Shown here: positions 1 through 8,193 of the stretch, piece after piece
Position numbering within the stretch: the stretch's first letter is position 1
Layout: each line of letters starts with the position of its first letter
Assembly (NCBI GenBank): GCA_965277595.1
Contig: CBDIDH010000001.1
Coordinates: 992,001-1,056,000 of the forward strand
DNA length: 64,000 nt
Direction: 5' to 3'
Origin: CBDIDH01 sp965277595
GTDB taxonomy: Bacteria > Planctomycetota > Planctomycetia > Isosphaerales > Isosphaeraceae
Program-made: the position numbers and the translations under genes
Notes under the pieces: generated by a model
What the model was told of the DNA's origin: nothing
What the model saw: only the letters and a program-made list of their open reading frames with translations
The model's database searches: none

Positions 1-449
1 CCATAGTAATTGTTCAGATTGCCGCTGAGTGGACCCACGTTGCCGTCGGAGGGGCACATGAACGTGTTCACGGTCTTCAGGTTGACCGTGGTGTTGGCGG
101 CGTACCAGTAGCCGCCGTCGTCAATCGGGCCGTTGAAGTTGGCCGCGTTGTAGAGCGGTTGCATTTCCATGTACGGCATCATCATCGCCTGGGCGCTCCA
201 CTGTCCCCAGGGATTCTGCTGGCCGGTCCCGTTGTTCCAGGTCGCGCCCATCGGAAAGGCGTTGACCCCCTGATGATAGTTGTGCAGGCCGAGGCCGATC
301 TGCTTCAGGTTGTTCACGCACTGCGAACGCCTCGCGGCTTCGCGCGCGGCCTGAACGGCGGGGAGGAGCAGGGCGATCAAGACGGCGATGATCGCGATCA
401 CCACGAGCAATTCAATGAGCGTAAAACCACGGCGAACCGGCGATCTCAT
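1..449 (-). CDS. DUF1559 prepilin-like protein (partial, C-terminus beyond left edge)
   Basis: The first 149 codons of a DUF1559 protein are present; the rest lies outside the window. The N-terminus carries the type IV prepilin/pseudopilin signature RGFTLIELLVVIAIIAVLI, a class III signal with the cleavage glycine before FTLIE, followed by a hydrophobic helix and then LLPAVQAAREAARR, NNLKQIGL and a conserved CPSDG motif. DUF1559 proteins are a large planctomycete paralogue family thought to be secreted through a pseudopilus-like route; individual functions are unknown. The ATG at 449-447 follows GAGAGG at a good distance. The small lipoprotein gene at 659-865 lies upstream on the same strand, with a (CTTG)7 repeat between them. 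Family assignment is very secure. Confidence 0.95.
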   Translation of the reverse strand, partial: MRSPVRRGFTLIELLVVIAIIAVLIALLLPAVQAAREAARRSQCVNNLKQIGLGLHNYHQGVNAFPMGATWNNGTGQQNPWGQWSAQAMMMPYMEMQPLYNAANFNGPIDDGGYWYAANTTVNLKTVNTFMCPSDGNVGPLSGNLNNYY

Positions 450-464
450 GTCAGACCTCTCGTT

Positions 465-492
465 CTTGCTTGCTTGCTTGCTTGCTTGCTTG
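465..492. repeat. Tetranucleotide tandem repeat (CTTG)x7
   Basis: Seven uninterrupted CTTG units (CAAG on the minus strand). The run ends 15 bp upstream of the DUF1559 start codon at 449, just before its ribosome-binding site, so it would lie in the mRNA leader or core promoter. Perfect tetranucleotide runs of this kind can change length by slippage. Confidence 0.95.
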
Positions 493-658
493 GAAAAATG
501 GATGACTACGTCCCCGATCCAACCCACGACGGCGTGGTCGGACCACGTTGACACGCTCTGAAAAACCCTTCGTCGATAAGAAAAAGGATGCCGGAAGGGC
601 TTCATGGCATGGTCTTGCGCAAAAGGTGATACGGCGAGGTTGCCCCTTGGTGACGCGC

Positions 659-865
659 TTACTTTTTCGGACTCGCGGTTTTCCGCTCGTCCTTCACCTT
701 CGCCCAGGCCGCGGCGTTTGACTCATTCGCCTTCACCGTGGTGTCCGCGGCCGGACTTGTCGCGGTCTGCTGCTCGCCACAACCAACAGCGAAACCACTC
801 AGAACGGCGATCATCGTGAACGCCAGCACGGATTGGCCAGAAAGACCACGGTGTGCCTGTCGCAT
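659..865 (-). CDS. Small secreted lipoprotein, 68 aa
   Basis: The reading frame is open further upstream, to 1147, but the start at 865 gives a classic lipoprotein signal: a basic n-region (MRQAHR), a hydrophobic core (VLAFTMIAVLSG) and the lipobox FAVGC, with Cys29 as the predicted lipidated residue. The mature part is short, hydrophilic and rich in Ala, Thr and Lys (for example DTTVKANESNAAAWAKVKDE), with no recognisable domain. Small lipoproteins beside DUF1559 genes are common in planctomycetes, and this one lies upstream of the DUF1559 gene ending at the left edge. Function unknown; it may be attached to the outer membrane. Confidence 0.75.
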   Translation of the reverse strand: MRQAHRGLSGQSVLAFTMIAVLSGFAVGCGEQQTATSPAADTTVKANESNAAAWAKVKDERKTASPKK

Positions 866-1519
866 CGCATCGAACTCCAAAAGGTTTGAAAAGATTTGCC
901 AGACTTCGATCCGTTCCGTGGGCGCGAAGCTTCGACGTGGAACTTCCTGATCGGATCGGTCCGATCGATTCCTCGAAAGCCCTCGGCAATCCTTGAACGC
1001 ATCAGAAAATTGCGGGGCCGATTCGGAAATGGCGATCGTGACCCAGGATTCGGGTCCTACGTCCGAATAGATTCTTGAGACGGGTATCTTCAGGAATGTC
1101 TGGATTATGAACCGGCGCGCCGTCTCTCGGCAATGACACTTCGCCAAAATTTTTCATTTCCCTTACGAAAGTCAACTGCCCCCGTTGACTCATCCTTACA
1201 TCAATCCAACCCCGCATTTACGTCAACTTCGCGCCTGCCGTTGCGTGAACGACGCGACATTCACACCGGTCTCGGTGAGGTCTTGCCCGCATGTCGGCAT
1301 GATCTCGTGGGATGGATCGGTCGCTCGAACGGGGCGCGTCGGGAAGGCCCGACTTTGTCCTCGCTTTCGTCTCAAAGGGGACACGAACGAGGACAGACTT
1401 GTGAAGCGGCCCTGTTCACCTGCTAAACTTGAGCGGTTCGGGTCGCTTTGTGGTCTGACCTGGGGTCTTGGGCCTTGAGACGCGTCCTCGCGACGTCACT
1501 CGGCCTGGAGGATTCGATC
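866..1519. other. Intergenic region, divergent, 654 bp
   Basis: This region separates the minus-strand lipoprotein from the plus-strand poly-HAMP kinase. I see no convincing gene, tRNA or repeat. Short frames on both strands lack ribosome-binding sites and family motifs. The only local anomaly is an AT-richer patch around 1144-1175. The GGAGG at 1507-1511 belongs to the kinase gene. Promoters for both flanking genes are presumably here, but none stands out. Confidence 0.5.
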
Positions 1520-4500
1520 GTGGCAAAGAAGCAGACGCCAGGCTCTGGGGCGGCGGCAAGTGGTGAAACCGTCCCGGCCGTTGAGCCTGGATCTGTCGGC
1601 GGATCTTCCGCGGCCAATGGCCAGGCTGACGGCCGTTCGCTTCTGGAAGCCCTCAAGGCGCTTAAAAAAGGGGACTTCGGCGTCCGCATGTCGATCGACA
1701 GCTCGGTCGTCGGCGCCGCGATTGCCGATGCCTTTAACGACCTTGCTGATCTTCTCGAATACAGCACGGCCGAGACCGCCCGGATTGCCCGGGTCGTCGG
1801 CAAGGACGGCCGGATCTCGCAACGCGCCAACGTCGGCACCGCCACGGGCGCCTGGGCGCAACGCATCGAGTCGGTCAACAACTTGATTGAAGACCTCGTT
1901 CGCCCCACCGAGGAAGTCGCCCGGGTCATCGGCGCCGTGGCCAAGGGGGACCTCTCGCAGCAGATTCCCCTTGAACAGGATGGAACCCCCCTCAAGGGCG
2001 AATTCCTCCGGGTCAGCCAGACTGTCAACACGATGGTTGACCAGCTTGGCTCGTTCGCCTCGGAAGTGACCCGCGTGGCGCGCGAGGTCGGCACCGAGGG
2101 GAAACTCGGCGGTCAGGCCGAGGTCCGCGGCGTCGCCGGCACCTGGAAAGACCTCACCGACAGCGTCAACAGCATGGCCGGAAACCTCACCGCCCAGGTG
2201 CGCAACATCGCCCAGGTGACGACCGCCGTCGCCAATGGCGACCTCTCGAAAAAGATCACCGTCGACGTTCGCGGCGAGATCCTGGAGCTGAAAGACACGA
2301 TCAACACGATGGTCGACCAGCTTGGCTCGTTCGCCTCGGAAGTGACCCGCGTCGCCCGCGAGGTCGGTTCCGAAGGACGCCTCGGCGGCCAGGCTCAGGT
2401 TCGCGGCGTCGCCGGGGTCTGGAAAGACCTCACCGATAGCGTCAACGAGATGGCCGGAAACCTCACCGGCCAGGTCCGTAATATCGCCGAGGTCACCACG
2501 GCCGTCGCCAATGGCGACCTCTCAAAAACGATCACCGTCGACGTGAAAGGCGAGATCCTCCAGCTCAAAAACACGATCAACACGATGGTCGACCAATTGA
2601 ACAGCTTTGGCTCGGAAGTGACCCGCGTGGCGCGCGAGGTCGGCACCGAGGGGAAGCTGGGCGGTCAGGCGCAGGTGCAGGGGGTCGGCGGCGTCTGGAA
2701 GGATCTCACCGATAGCGTCAACAGCATGGCCGGGAACCTCACCGGCCAGGTCCGCAACATCGCCGAGGTCACGACCTCCGTCGCCAACGGCGACCTCTCG
2801 AAGAAGATCACCGTCCCGGTCAAGGGCGAGATCCTTGAGCTGAAAGACACGATCAACACGATGGTTGATCAGTTGAATAGCTTCGCCTCGGAAGTGACCC
2901 GCGTCGCCCGCGAGGTCGGTTCCGAAGGGCGACTCGGCGGTCAGGCGAAGGTTCAGGGGGTCGCCGGGGTCTGGAAGGATCTCACCGATAGCGTCAACGG
3001 CATGGCCGGGAACCTCACCGGCCAGGTCCGTAATATCGCCGAGGTCACGACGGCCGTCGCCAACGGAGACCTCTCGAAGAAGATCACCGTGGATGTCCGT
3101 GGCGAGATCCTTGAGTTGAAAGACACGATCAACACGATGGTCGATCAGCTCAACAATTTCGCGTCGGAAGTGACCCGCGTGGCGCGCGAGGTCGGTTCCG
3201 AAGGGCGTCTTGGCGGCCAGGCTCAGGTTCGAGGCGTCGCGGGCGTCTGGAAAGACCTCACTGACAACGTCAACAGCATGGCCGGAAACCTCACCGGCCA
3301 GGTTCGCAACATTGCCGAGGTCGCGACCGCGATTGCCAGCGGCGACCTCTCGAAAAAGATCACCGTCCCCGTCCGTGGCGAGATCCTTGAGCTGAAAGAC
3401 ACGATCAACACGATGGTCGATCAGTTGAACAGCTTCGCCTCGGAAGTGACCCGCGTGGCGCGCGAGGTCGGCACCGAGGGAAAACTCGGCGGTCAGGCGA
3501 AGGTCGAAGGGGTCGCGGGAACCTGGAAAGACCTCACCGATAACGTCAACCTGATGGCCAGCAACCTCACCGCGCAGGTCCGCAACATCGCCGAGGTCTC
3601 GACGGCGATCGCCAACGGCGACCTTTCGAAAAAGATCACCGTCGACGTCAAGGGGGAGATCTCGCAACTCAAGGACACCATCAACACGATGGTTGAGCAG
3701 TTGAACAGTTTTGCCTCGGAAGTGACCCGCGTCGCGCTTGAGGTCGGCTCCGAAGGCCAGCTTGGCGGCCAGGCGATCGTTCGAGGCGTCGCGGGAGTCT
3801 GGAAGGGCCTGACCGACTCCGTCAACGGCATGGCCGGAAACCTCACCGGCCAGGTCCGCAACATCGCGGAGGTCACGACGGCCGTCGCCAACGGCGACCT
3901 TCGCAAGAAAGTGACCGTTGACGTGAAGGGGGAGATCCTTCAACTCAAGAACACGATCAACGCGATGGTCGATCAGTTGAACAGCTTCGCCTCGGAAGTG
4001 ACCCGCGTGGCGCGCGAGGTCGGCACCGAGGGGCAGCTTGGCGGTCAGGCCAAGGTTCAGGGGGTCGGCGGCGTCTGGAAAGACCTCACCGATAGCGTCA
4101 ACAGCATGGCGGGCAACCTCACCGGCCAGGTCCGCAACATCGCGGAGGTCACCACGGCGGTGGCCAATGGCGACCTCACCAAGAAGGTCACCGTCGACGT
4201 TCGCGGCGAGATCCTCGAACTCAAGAACACCATCAACGCGATGGTCGATCAGCTCAATAGCTTCGCCTCGGAAGTGACCCGCGTGGCCCGCGAGGTCGGT
4301 TCCGAAGGGCGTCTTGGCGGCCAGGCTCAGGTTCGCGGCGTCGCCGGGGTCTGGAAAGACCTCACCGATAACGTCAACAGCATGGCGGGCAACCTCACCG
4401 ACCAGGTCCGCAACATCGCCGAGGTCACCACGGCCGTCGCCAACGGAGACCTCTCGAAGACGATCACCGTCGACGTCAAAGGCGAGATCCTCCAGCTCAA

Positions 4501-7500
4501 AAACACGATCAACGCGATGGTCGATCAATTGAATAGCTTCGCCTCGGAAGTGACCCGCGTGGCGCGCGAGGTCGGCACCGAGGGGCAGCTTGGCGGTCAG
4601 GCGCAGGTCCGGGGCGTCGCCGGAGTCTGGAAGGATCTCACCGATAGCGTGAACCGGATGGCGGGCAACCTCACCGATCAGGTCCGCGGGATCGCCAAGG
4701 TCGTCACGGCTGTCGCCAATGGCGATCTCAAGCGCAAACTCTTCGTCGAGGCCAAGGGCGAAATCGCCGCGCTCGCCGAGACGATCAACGAGATGACCGA
4801 CACCCTCGCCACCTTCGCCGAACAGGTCACGACCGTCGCCCGCGAGGTGGGTGTCGAGGGGCAGCTTGGCGGTCAGGCCAAGGTCCCCGGCGCCGCGGGA
4901 ACCTGGAAAGGACTGACCGAGAACGTCAACCAGCTTGCCGCGAACCTGACGACCCAGGTTCGCGCCATTGCCGACGTCGCCACGGCCGTGACCAAGGGGG
5001 ATTTGACCCGTTCGATCGCCCTCGAAGCTCAGGGTGAGATGGCCGCCCTCAAGGACACGATCAACGAGATGATCCGCAACCTCAAGGACACGACCCAGAA
5101 AAATACCGAACAGGACTGGCTCAAGACCAACCTCGCCAAGTTCACCCGGATGCTTCAAGGCCAGCGCGACCTGATGCCGGTCACCAAGCTGATCCTCTCC
5201 GAGCTTGCCCCGGTCGTCTCGGCCCAGCACGGCGTCTTCTACATGATGGAACAGGTCGAGCACGAACCCGTCCTTCGCCTGACAAGCACCTACGCCTATC
5301 GCGAACGAAAGGGCCTTCGCACTGAGTTCCGCGTCGGCGAAGGGCTGGTCGGTCAGTGTGCCTTCGAGAAGGAACGCATCCTCATCGGCGACGTTCCCGG
5401 CGATTACGTCCGAATCAACTCCGGCCTCGGCGACGCCCCGCCGCTGAACATCGTCGTGCTTCCCGTGATCTTCGAAGGTCAGGTCAAGGCCGTCATCGAG
5501 CTTGCCTCGTTTCATTTCTTCAAGGCGATTCACCTCAGCCTTCTCGACCAGATCACCGAGACGATCGCGATTGTTCTCAACACGATCGCCGCCAACATGC
5601 GAACCGAGGCCCTTCTCTCGCAGTCGCAATCGCTCGCCGAGGAGTTGACGACCCAGCAGGAAGAACTTCGCCAGACCAACACCCGCCTCGAAAAACAGGC
5701 CGCGACCCTTCAGCAGTCCGAAGACCTTCTCCGCCGCCAGCAAGACGAACTCCGCCGCGCCAACGAGGAGCTGGAAACCAAGGCCGGCCAGCTTTCCACG
5801 CAAAAATCGCACGTCGAAGGGAAGAACCGCGAGATCGAGCTTGCCAAGCAGGAACTTGAGGAAAAGGCCGAGCAACTGGCGCTCACGTCCAAGTACAAAA
5901 GTGAGTTCCTCGCCAACATGTCTCACGAGTTGCGAACGCCGCTCAACAGCCTCTTGATCCTCTCCGAGATGCTTTCCGAGAACACCGAGCGGAACCTCAC
6001 CGAGAAGCAACGCGAGTTCGCGCAGACGATTTATGCGTCGGGCTCCGACCTCCTCTCGCTCATCAACGATATTCTCGACATGGCCAAGATCGAGTCGGGA
6101 ACGATGGCCATCGACGTCGGCGACGTCTCCTTTGGCGACCTTCGCGAGTACGTCGAGCGGACCTTCCGCCCCGTGGCCGAGACGAAAGGTCTCGTCCTCG
6201 CGGTCGAGCTTTCGGCGAGCCTGCCGAGAGCCGTGGCGACCGATTCCAAGCGCCTTCAGCAGATCCTCAGAAACCTCCTCTCGAACGCCTTCAAGTTCAC
6301 CGAGCGCGGCCAGGTCTGCCTCAGGATCGAGTCGGCGTCAACCGGCTGGAGCGCCGATCATCCGGTCCTGACGCGGGCCTCTCGGGTCCTCGCCTTCTCG
6401 GTCACCGATTCGGGGATCGGCATTCCGCCCGACAAGCTCCGCGTGATTTTTGAGCCCTTCCAGCAGGCCGACACCGGAACGAGCCGGAAATACGGCGGGA
6501 CGGGCCTCGGCCTCTCGATCAGCCGAGAAATCGCCCGTCTTCTCGGCGGCGAGATCCGCGTTCAGAGCACCCTGGGCATCGGCAGCACGTTCACGCTCTT
6601 CATCGCGACCGAATACCTGCCATCCTCCTATCGCCCCGCGACGATCGGCGGCGCCTCGATGCCCGCCCTGACCTCACGCGCCTCCGAGATCGCCTTGCCT
6701 TCTCGATCCGAACCCCAGCCCCGCCCCGAATCCACAGCCGATCACCGCGACCCGATCGGGCCAGACGATCGAGTGATCCTCATCGTCGAACATGAACAGC
6801 CGTTCTCGGGCATCCTCGTTGACAAGGCCCATGAAATGGGCTTCAAGGCCGTTGTCACGTCCTTCGGCGAGATGGCGCTGGAACTCGCGCACGAACTCCG
6901 GCCGGCGGCCATTACCCTCGACCTTCGCCTGCCCGACATGGACGGCTGGGTCGTCCTTGACCGCCTCAAGCACGACCCGAGCACCCGGCACATTCCCATT
7001 CATATTATTTCGGTGGATGATAGCTGGCTTCAGGGAATGAAGCTCGGCGCCTACGCCTTCTTGAAGAAGCCCGTGACCCGCAAGGCGCTCGACGACGCCT
7101 TCGCCGGTCTCAAGGTCTTTCTCGATCGCGGCGAGAAGAACCTTCTCGTCGTTGAGGATAACGACCTCGAACGCTCCAGCATCGTCGCCGCGATCGGCGG
7201 AGGGGACGTCAAGACGACCGCCGTCGGCACCGCCGCCGAGGCGCTTGAGGCGCTCCGATCGCAACCCTTTGACTGCCTCGTTCTCGATCTCGGCCTGCCC
7301 GACATGGGGGGCCTTGAGCTTCTGGAAACAATCCGCCGCGACGTTGACGCCCAGAACCTCCGCGTCGTCGTCTACACGGCCAGAGACCTCACCGCTTCGG
7401 AAAAGGCCCGGCTCGACGAAATGTCCGAGATCACGATCGTCAAGGACGTCCGCTCCATCGAGCACCTCGTTGACAAGACCGCGCTCTTTCTCCACCGGGT

Positions 7501-7984
7501 TGAGGCCGCCCTTCGCCCCGATACCCGCCAGATGCTCCACCAGGTTCAGGCCGTCGATCAGGAACTGACCGGCAAGAAGGTCTTGATCGTCGACGACGAT
7601 CTGCGCAACATCTTCGCCCTGACGAGCAAGCTCGAACGCTGGGAGGTCGTCGTCTTCCGCGCTGAGAATGGTACGCAGGCGCTCGAAATGCTCCAGAAAG
7701 TCCCCGACATGGACGCCGTCTTGATGGACATCATGATGCCCGGCATGGACGGCTACGAAACCACCCGCGCCATTCGCCAGCTCGACCCGTTTCAAAATTT
7801 GCCGATCATCGCCCTGACCGCCAAGGCATTGAAGGAGGACCGTCAGAAATGCCTCGACGCCGGTGCCTCGGACTATCTGGCCAAACCCGTGAGCAGCGAC
7901 CAGCTTCTCTCCACCCTCCGCGTCTGGCTTCAGCGCACCGCCTCCGTTGCCCCCGACCTTGCCCCGCGACCGACTTCTGACTAG
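1520..7984 (+). CDS. Poly-HAMP hybrid sensor histidine kinase (HAMP array-GAF-HisKA-HATPase-REC-REC-REC)
   Basis: This is a soluble hybrid histidine kinase of 2154 residues. The GTG start at 1520 is preferred over the in-frame ATG at 1448 because GGAGG lies 8 nt before it. Approximate order: HAMP units at residues 45-1190, with about 13 GDL-type motifs and an 11-fold near-identical repeat of 92 residues; GAF domain 1215-1358; long coiled coil 1369-1462; HisKA with phospho-acceptor His1469 in NMSHELRTPLN; HATPase_c about 1570-1700 with the G boxes SGIGIP and GGTGLGLS; then three receiver domains at 1752-1861, 1874-1994 and 2019-2137. The last two keep the acidic pair (VEDND, VDDDL), and all three keep the phospho-accepting Asp region (LDLRLPDMDG, LDLGLPDMGG, LMDIMMPGMDG). 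The first begins VEHEQ instead of an acidic pair, so it may be weak. No membrane segment is visible. The architecture resembles fungal group III (Nik1/Os-1) osmosensing kinases. A second hybrid kinase follows directly; no DNA-binding output gene is adjacent. Confidence 0.93.
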   Translation: MAKKQTPGSGAAASGETVPAVEPGSVGGSSAANGQADGRSLLEALKALKKGDFGVRMSIDSSVVGAAIADAFNDLADLLEYSTAETARIARVVGKDGRISQRANVGTATGAWAQRIESVNNLIEDLVRPTEEVARVIGAVAKGDLSQQIPLEQDGTPLKGEFLRVSQTVNTMVDQLGSFASEVTRVAREVGTEGKLGGQAEVRGVAGTWKDLTDSVNSMAGNLTAQVRNIAQVTTAVANGDLSKKITVDVRGEILELKDTINTMVDQLGSFASEVTRVAREVGSEGRLGGQAQVRGVAGVWKDLTDSVNEMAGNLTGQVRNIAEVTTAVANGDLSKTITVDVKGEILQLKNTINTMVDQLNSFGSEVTRVAREVGTEGKLGGQAQVQGVGGVWKDLTDSVNSMAGNLTGQVRNIAEVTTSVANGDLSKKITVPVKGEILELKDTINTMVDQLNSFASEVTRVAREVGSEGRLGGQAKVQGVAGVWKDLTDSVNGMAGNLTGQVRNIAEVTTAVANGDLSKKITVDVRGEILELKDTINTMVDQLNNFASEVTRVAREVGSEGRLGGQAQVRGVAGVWKDLTDNVNSMAGNLTGQVRNIAEVATAIASGDLSKKITVPVRGEILELKDTINTMVDQLNSFASEVTRVAREVGTEGKLGGQAKVEGVAGTWKDLTDNVNLMASNLTAQVRNIAEVSTAIANGDLSKKITVDVKGEISQLKDTINTMVEQLNSFASEVTRVALEVGSEGQLGGQAIVRGVAGVWKGLTDSVNGMAGNLTGQVRNIAEVTTAVANGDLRKKVTVDVKGEILQLKNTINAMVDQLNSFASEVTRVAREVGTEGQLGGQAKVQGVGGVWKDLTDSVNSMAGNLTGQVRNIAEVTTAVANGDLTKKVTVDVRGEILELKNTINAMVDQLNSFASEVTRVAREVGSEGRLGGQAQVRGVAGVWKDLTDNVNSMAGNLTDQVRNIAEVTTAVANGDLSKTITVDVKGEILQLKNTINAMVDQLNSFASEVTRVAREVGTEGQLGGQAQVRGVAGVWKDLTDSVNRMAGNLTDQVRGIAKVVTAVANGDLKRKLFVEAKGEIAALAETINEMTDTLATFAEQVTTVAREVGVEGQLGGQAKVPGAAGTWKGLTENVNQLAANLTTQVRAIADVATAVTKGDLTRSIALEAQGEMAALKDTINEMIRNLKDTTQKNTEQDWLKTNLAKFTRMLQGQRDLMPVTKLILSELAPVVSAQHGVFYMMEQVEHEPVLRLTSTYAYRERKGLRTEFRVGEGLVGQCAFEKERILIGDVPGDYVRINSGLGDAPPLNIVVLPVIFEGQVKAVIELASFHFFKAIHLSLLDQITETIAIVLNTIAANMRTEALLSQSQSLAEELTTQQEELRQTNTRLEKQAATLQQSEDLLRRQQDELRRANEELETKAGQLSTQKSHVEGKNREIELAKQELEEKAEQLALTSKYKSEFLANMSHELRTPLNSLLILSEMLSENTERNLTEKQREFAQTIYASGSDLLSLINDILDMAKIESGTMAIDVGDVSFGDLREYVERTFRPVAETKGLVLAVELSASLPRAVATDSKRLQQILRNLLSNAFKFTERGQVCLRIESASTGWSADHPVLTRASRVLAFSVTDSGIGIPPDKLRVIFEPFQQADTGTSRKYGGTGLGLSISREIARLLGGEIRVQSTLGIGSTFTLFIATEYLPSSYRPATIGGASMPALTSRASEIALPSRSEPQPRPESTADHRDPIGPDDRVILIVEHEQPFSGILVDKAHEMGFKAVVTSFGEMALELAHELRPAAITLDLRLPDMDGWVVLDRLKHDPSTRHIPIHIISVDDSWLQGMKLGAYAFLKKPVTRKALDDAFAGLKVFLDRGEKNLLVVEDNDLERSSIVAAIGGGDVKTTAVGTAAEALEALRSQPFDCLVLDLGLPDMGGLELLETIRRDVDAQNLRVVVYTARDLTASEKARLDEMSEITIVKDVRSIEHLVDKTALFLHRVEAALRPDTRQMLHQVQAVDQELTGKKVLIVDDDLRNIFALTSKLERWEVVVFRAENGTQALEMLQKVPDMDAVLMDIMMPGMDGYETTRAIRQLDPFQNLPIIALTAKALKEDRQKCLDAGASDYLAKPVSSDQLLSTLRVWLQRTASVAPDLAPRPTSD
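2051..5090 (+). repeat. In-gene tandem repeat, 276-bp unit (HAMP pairs), about 11 copies
   Basis: A 276-bp (92-codon) unit recurs about eleven times inside the kinase gene. It is recognised by the recurring peptides SEVTRVAREVG, LGGQA, WKDLTD and RNIAEV. Successive TCGTTCGCCT blocks at 2051 and 2327 confirm the period. Units are near identical in DNA as well as protein, which points to recent duplication or ongoing gene conversion. The first and last units are more diverged. Confidence 0.95.
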
Positions 7985-8193
7985 GGTCTAATGTTCTCAC
8001 CTTGACCGAGAGACGAAAATCGGCAACGCCTCTTGATCTCCCGCCGTCCGCTCGTGTCTCGTCAAGGCCCGCTGGTTCGCTCACGGAATTTCTTTGGTCC
8101 TCGGTCCTCGGTCATTCCCCTGAAAGGTCATCGTCCCTCTTCCAGATCGATCGAATCAGGATTCACGCTTCCGCCGAGAAGGGCCACGACGAT

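Noticed and set aside
659..1147. Longer version (162 aa) of the small lipoprotein
   Set aside because: The upstream part would bury the signal peptide and lipobox in the middle of the protein.
2051..5090. Assembly artefact in the HAMP repeat
   Set aside because: All units differ by scattered, mostly synonymous changes and the frame is intact, so the array is real, though exact copy number could still be affected by short-read collapse.
2522..6010. Very long open frame (1162 codons) antisense to the poly-HAMP kinase
   Set aside because: It mirrors the 276-bp repeat on the opposite strand, has no ribosome-binding site or family motif, and is explained by codon bias in high-GC repeated DNA.
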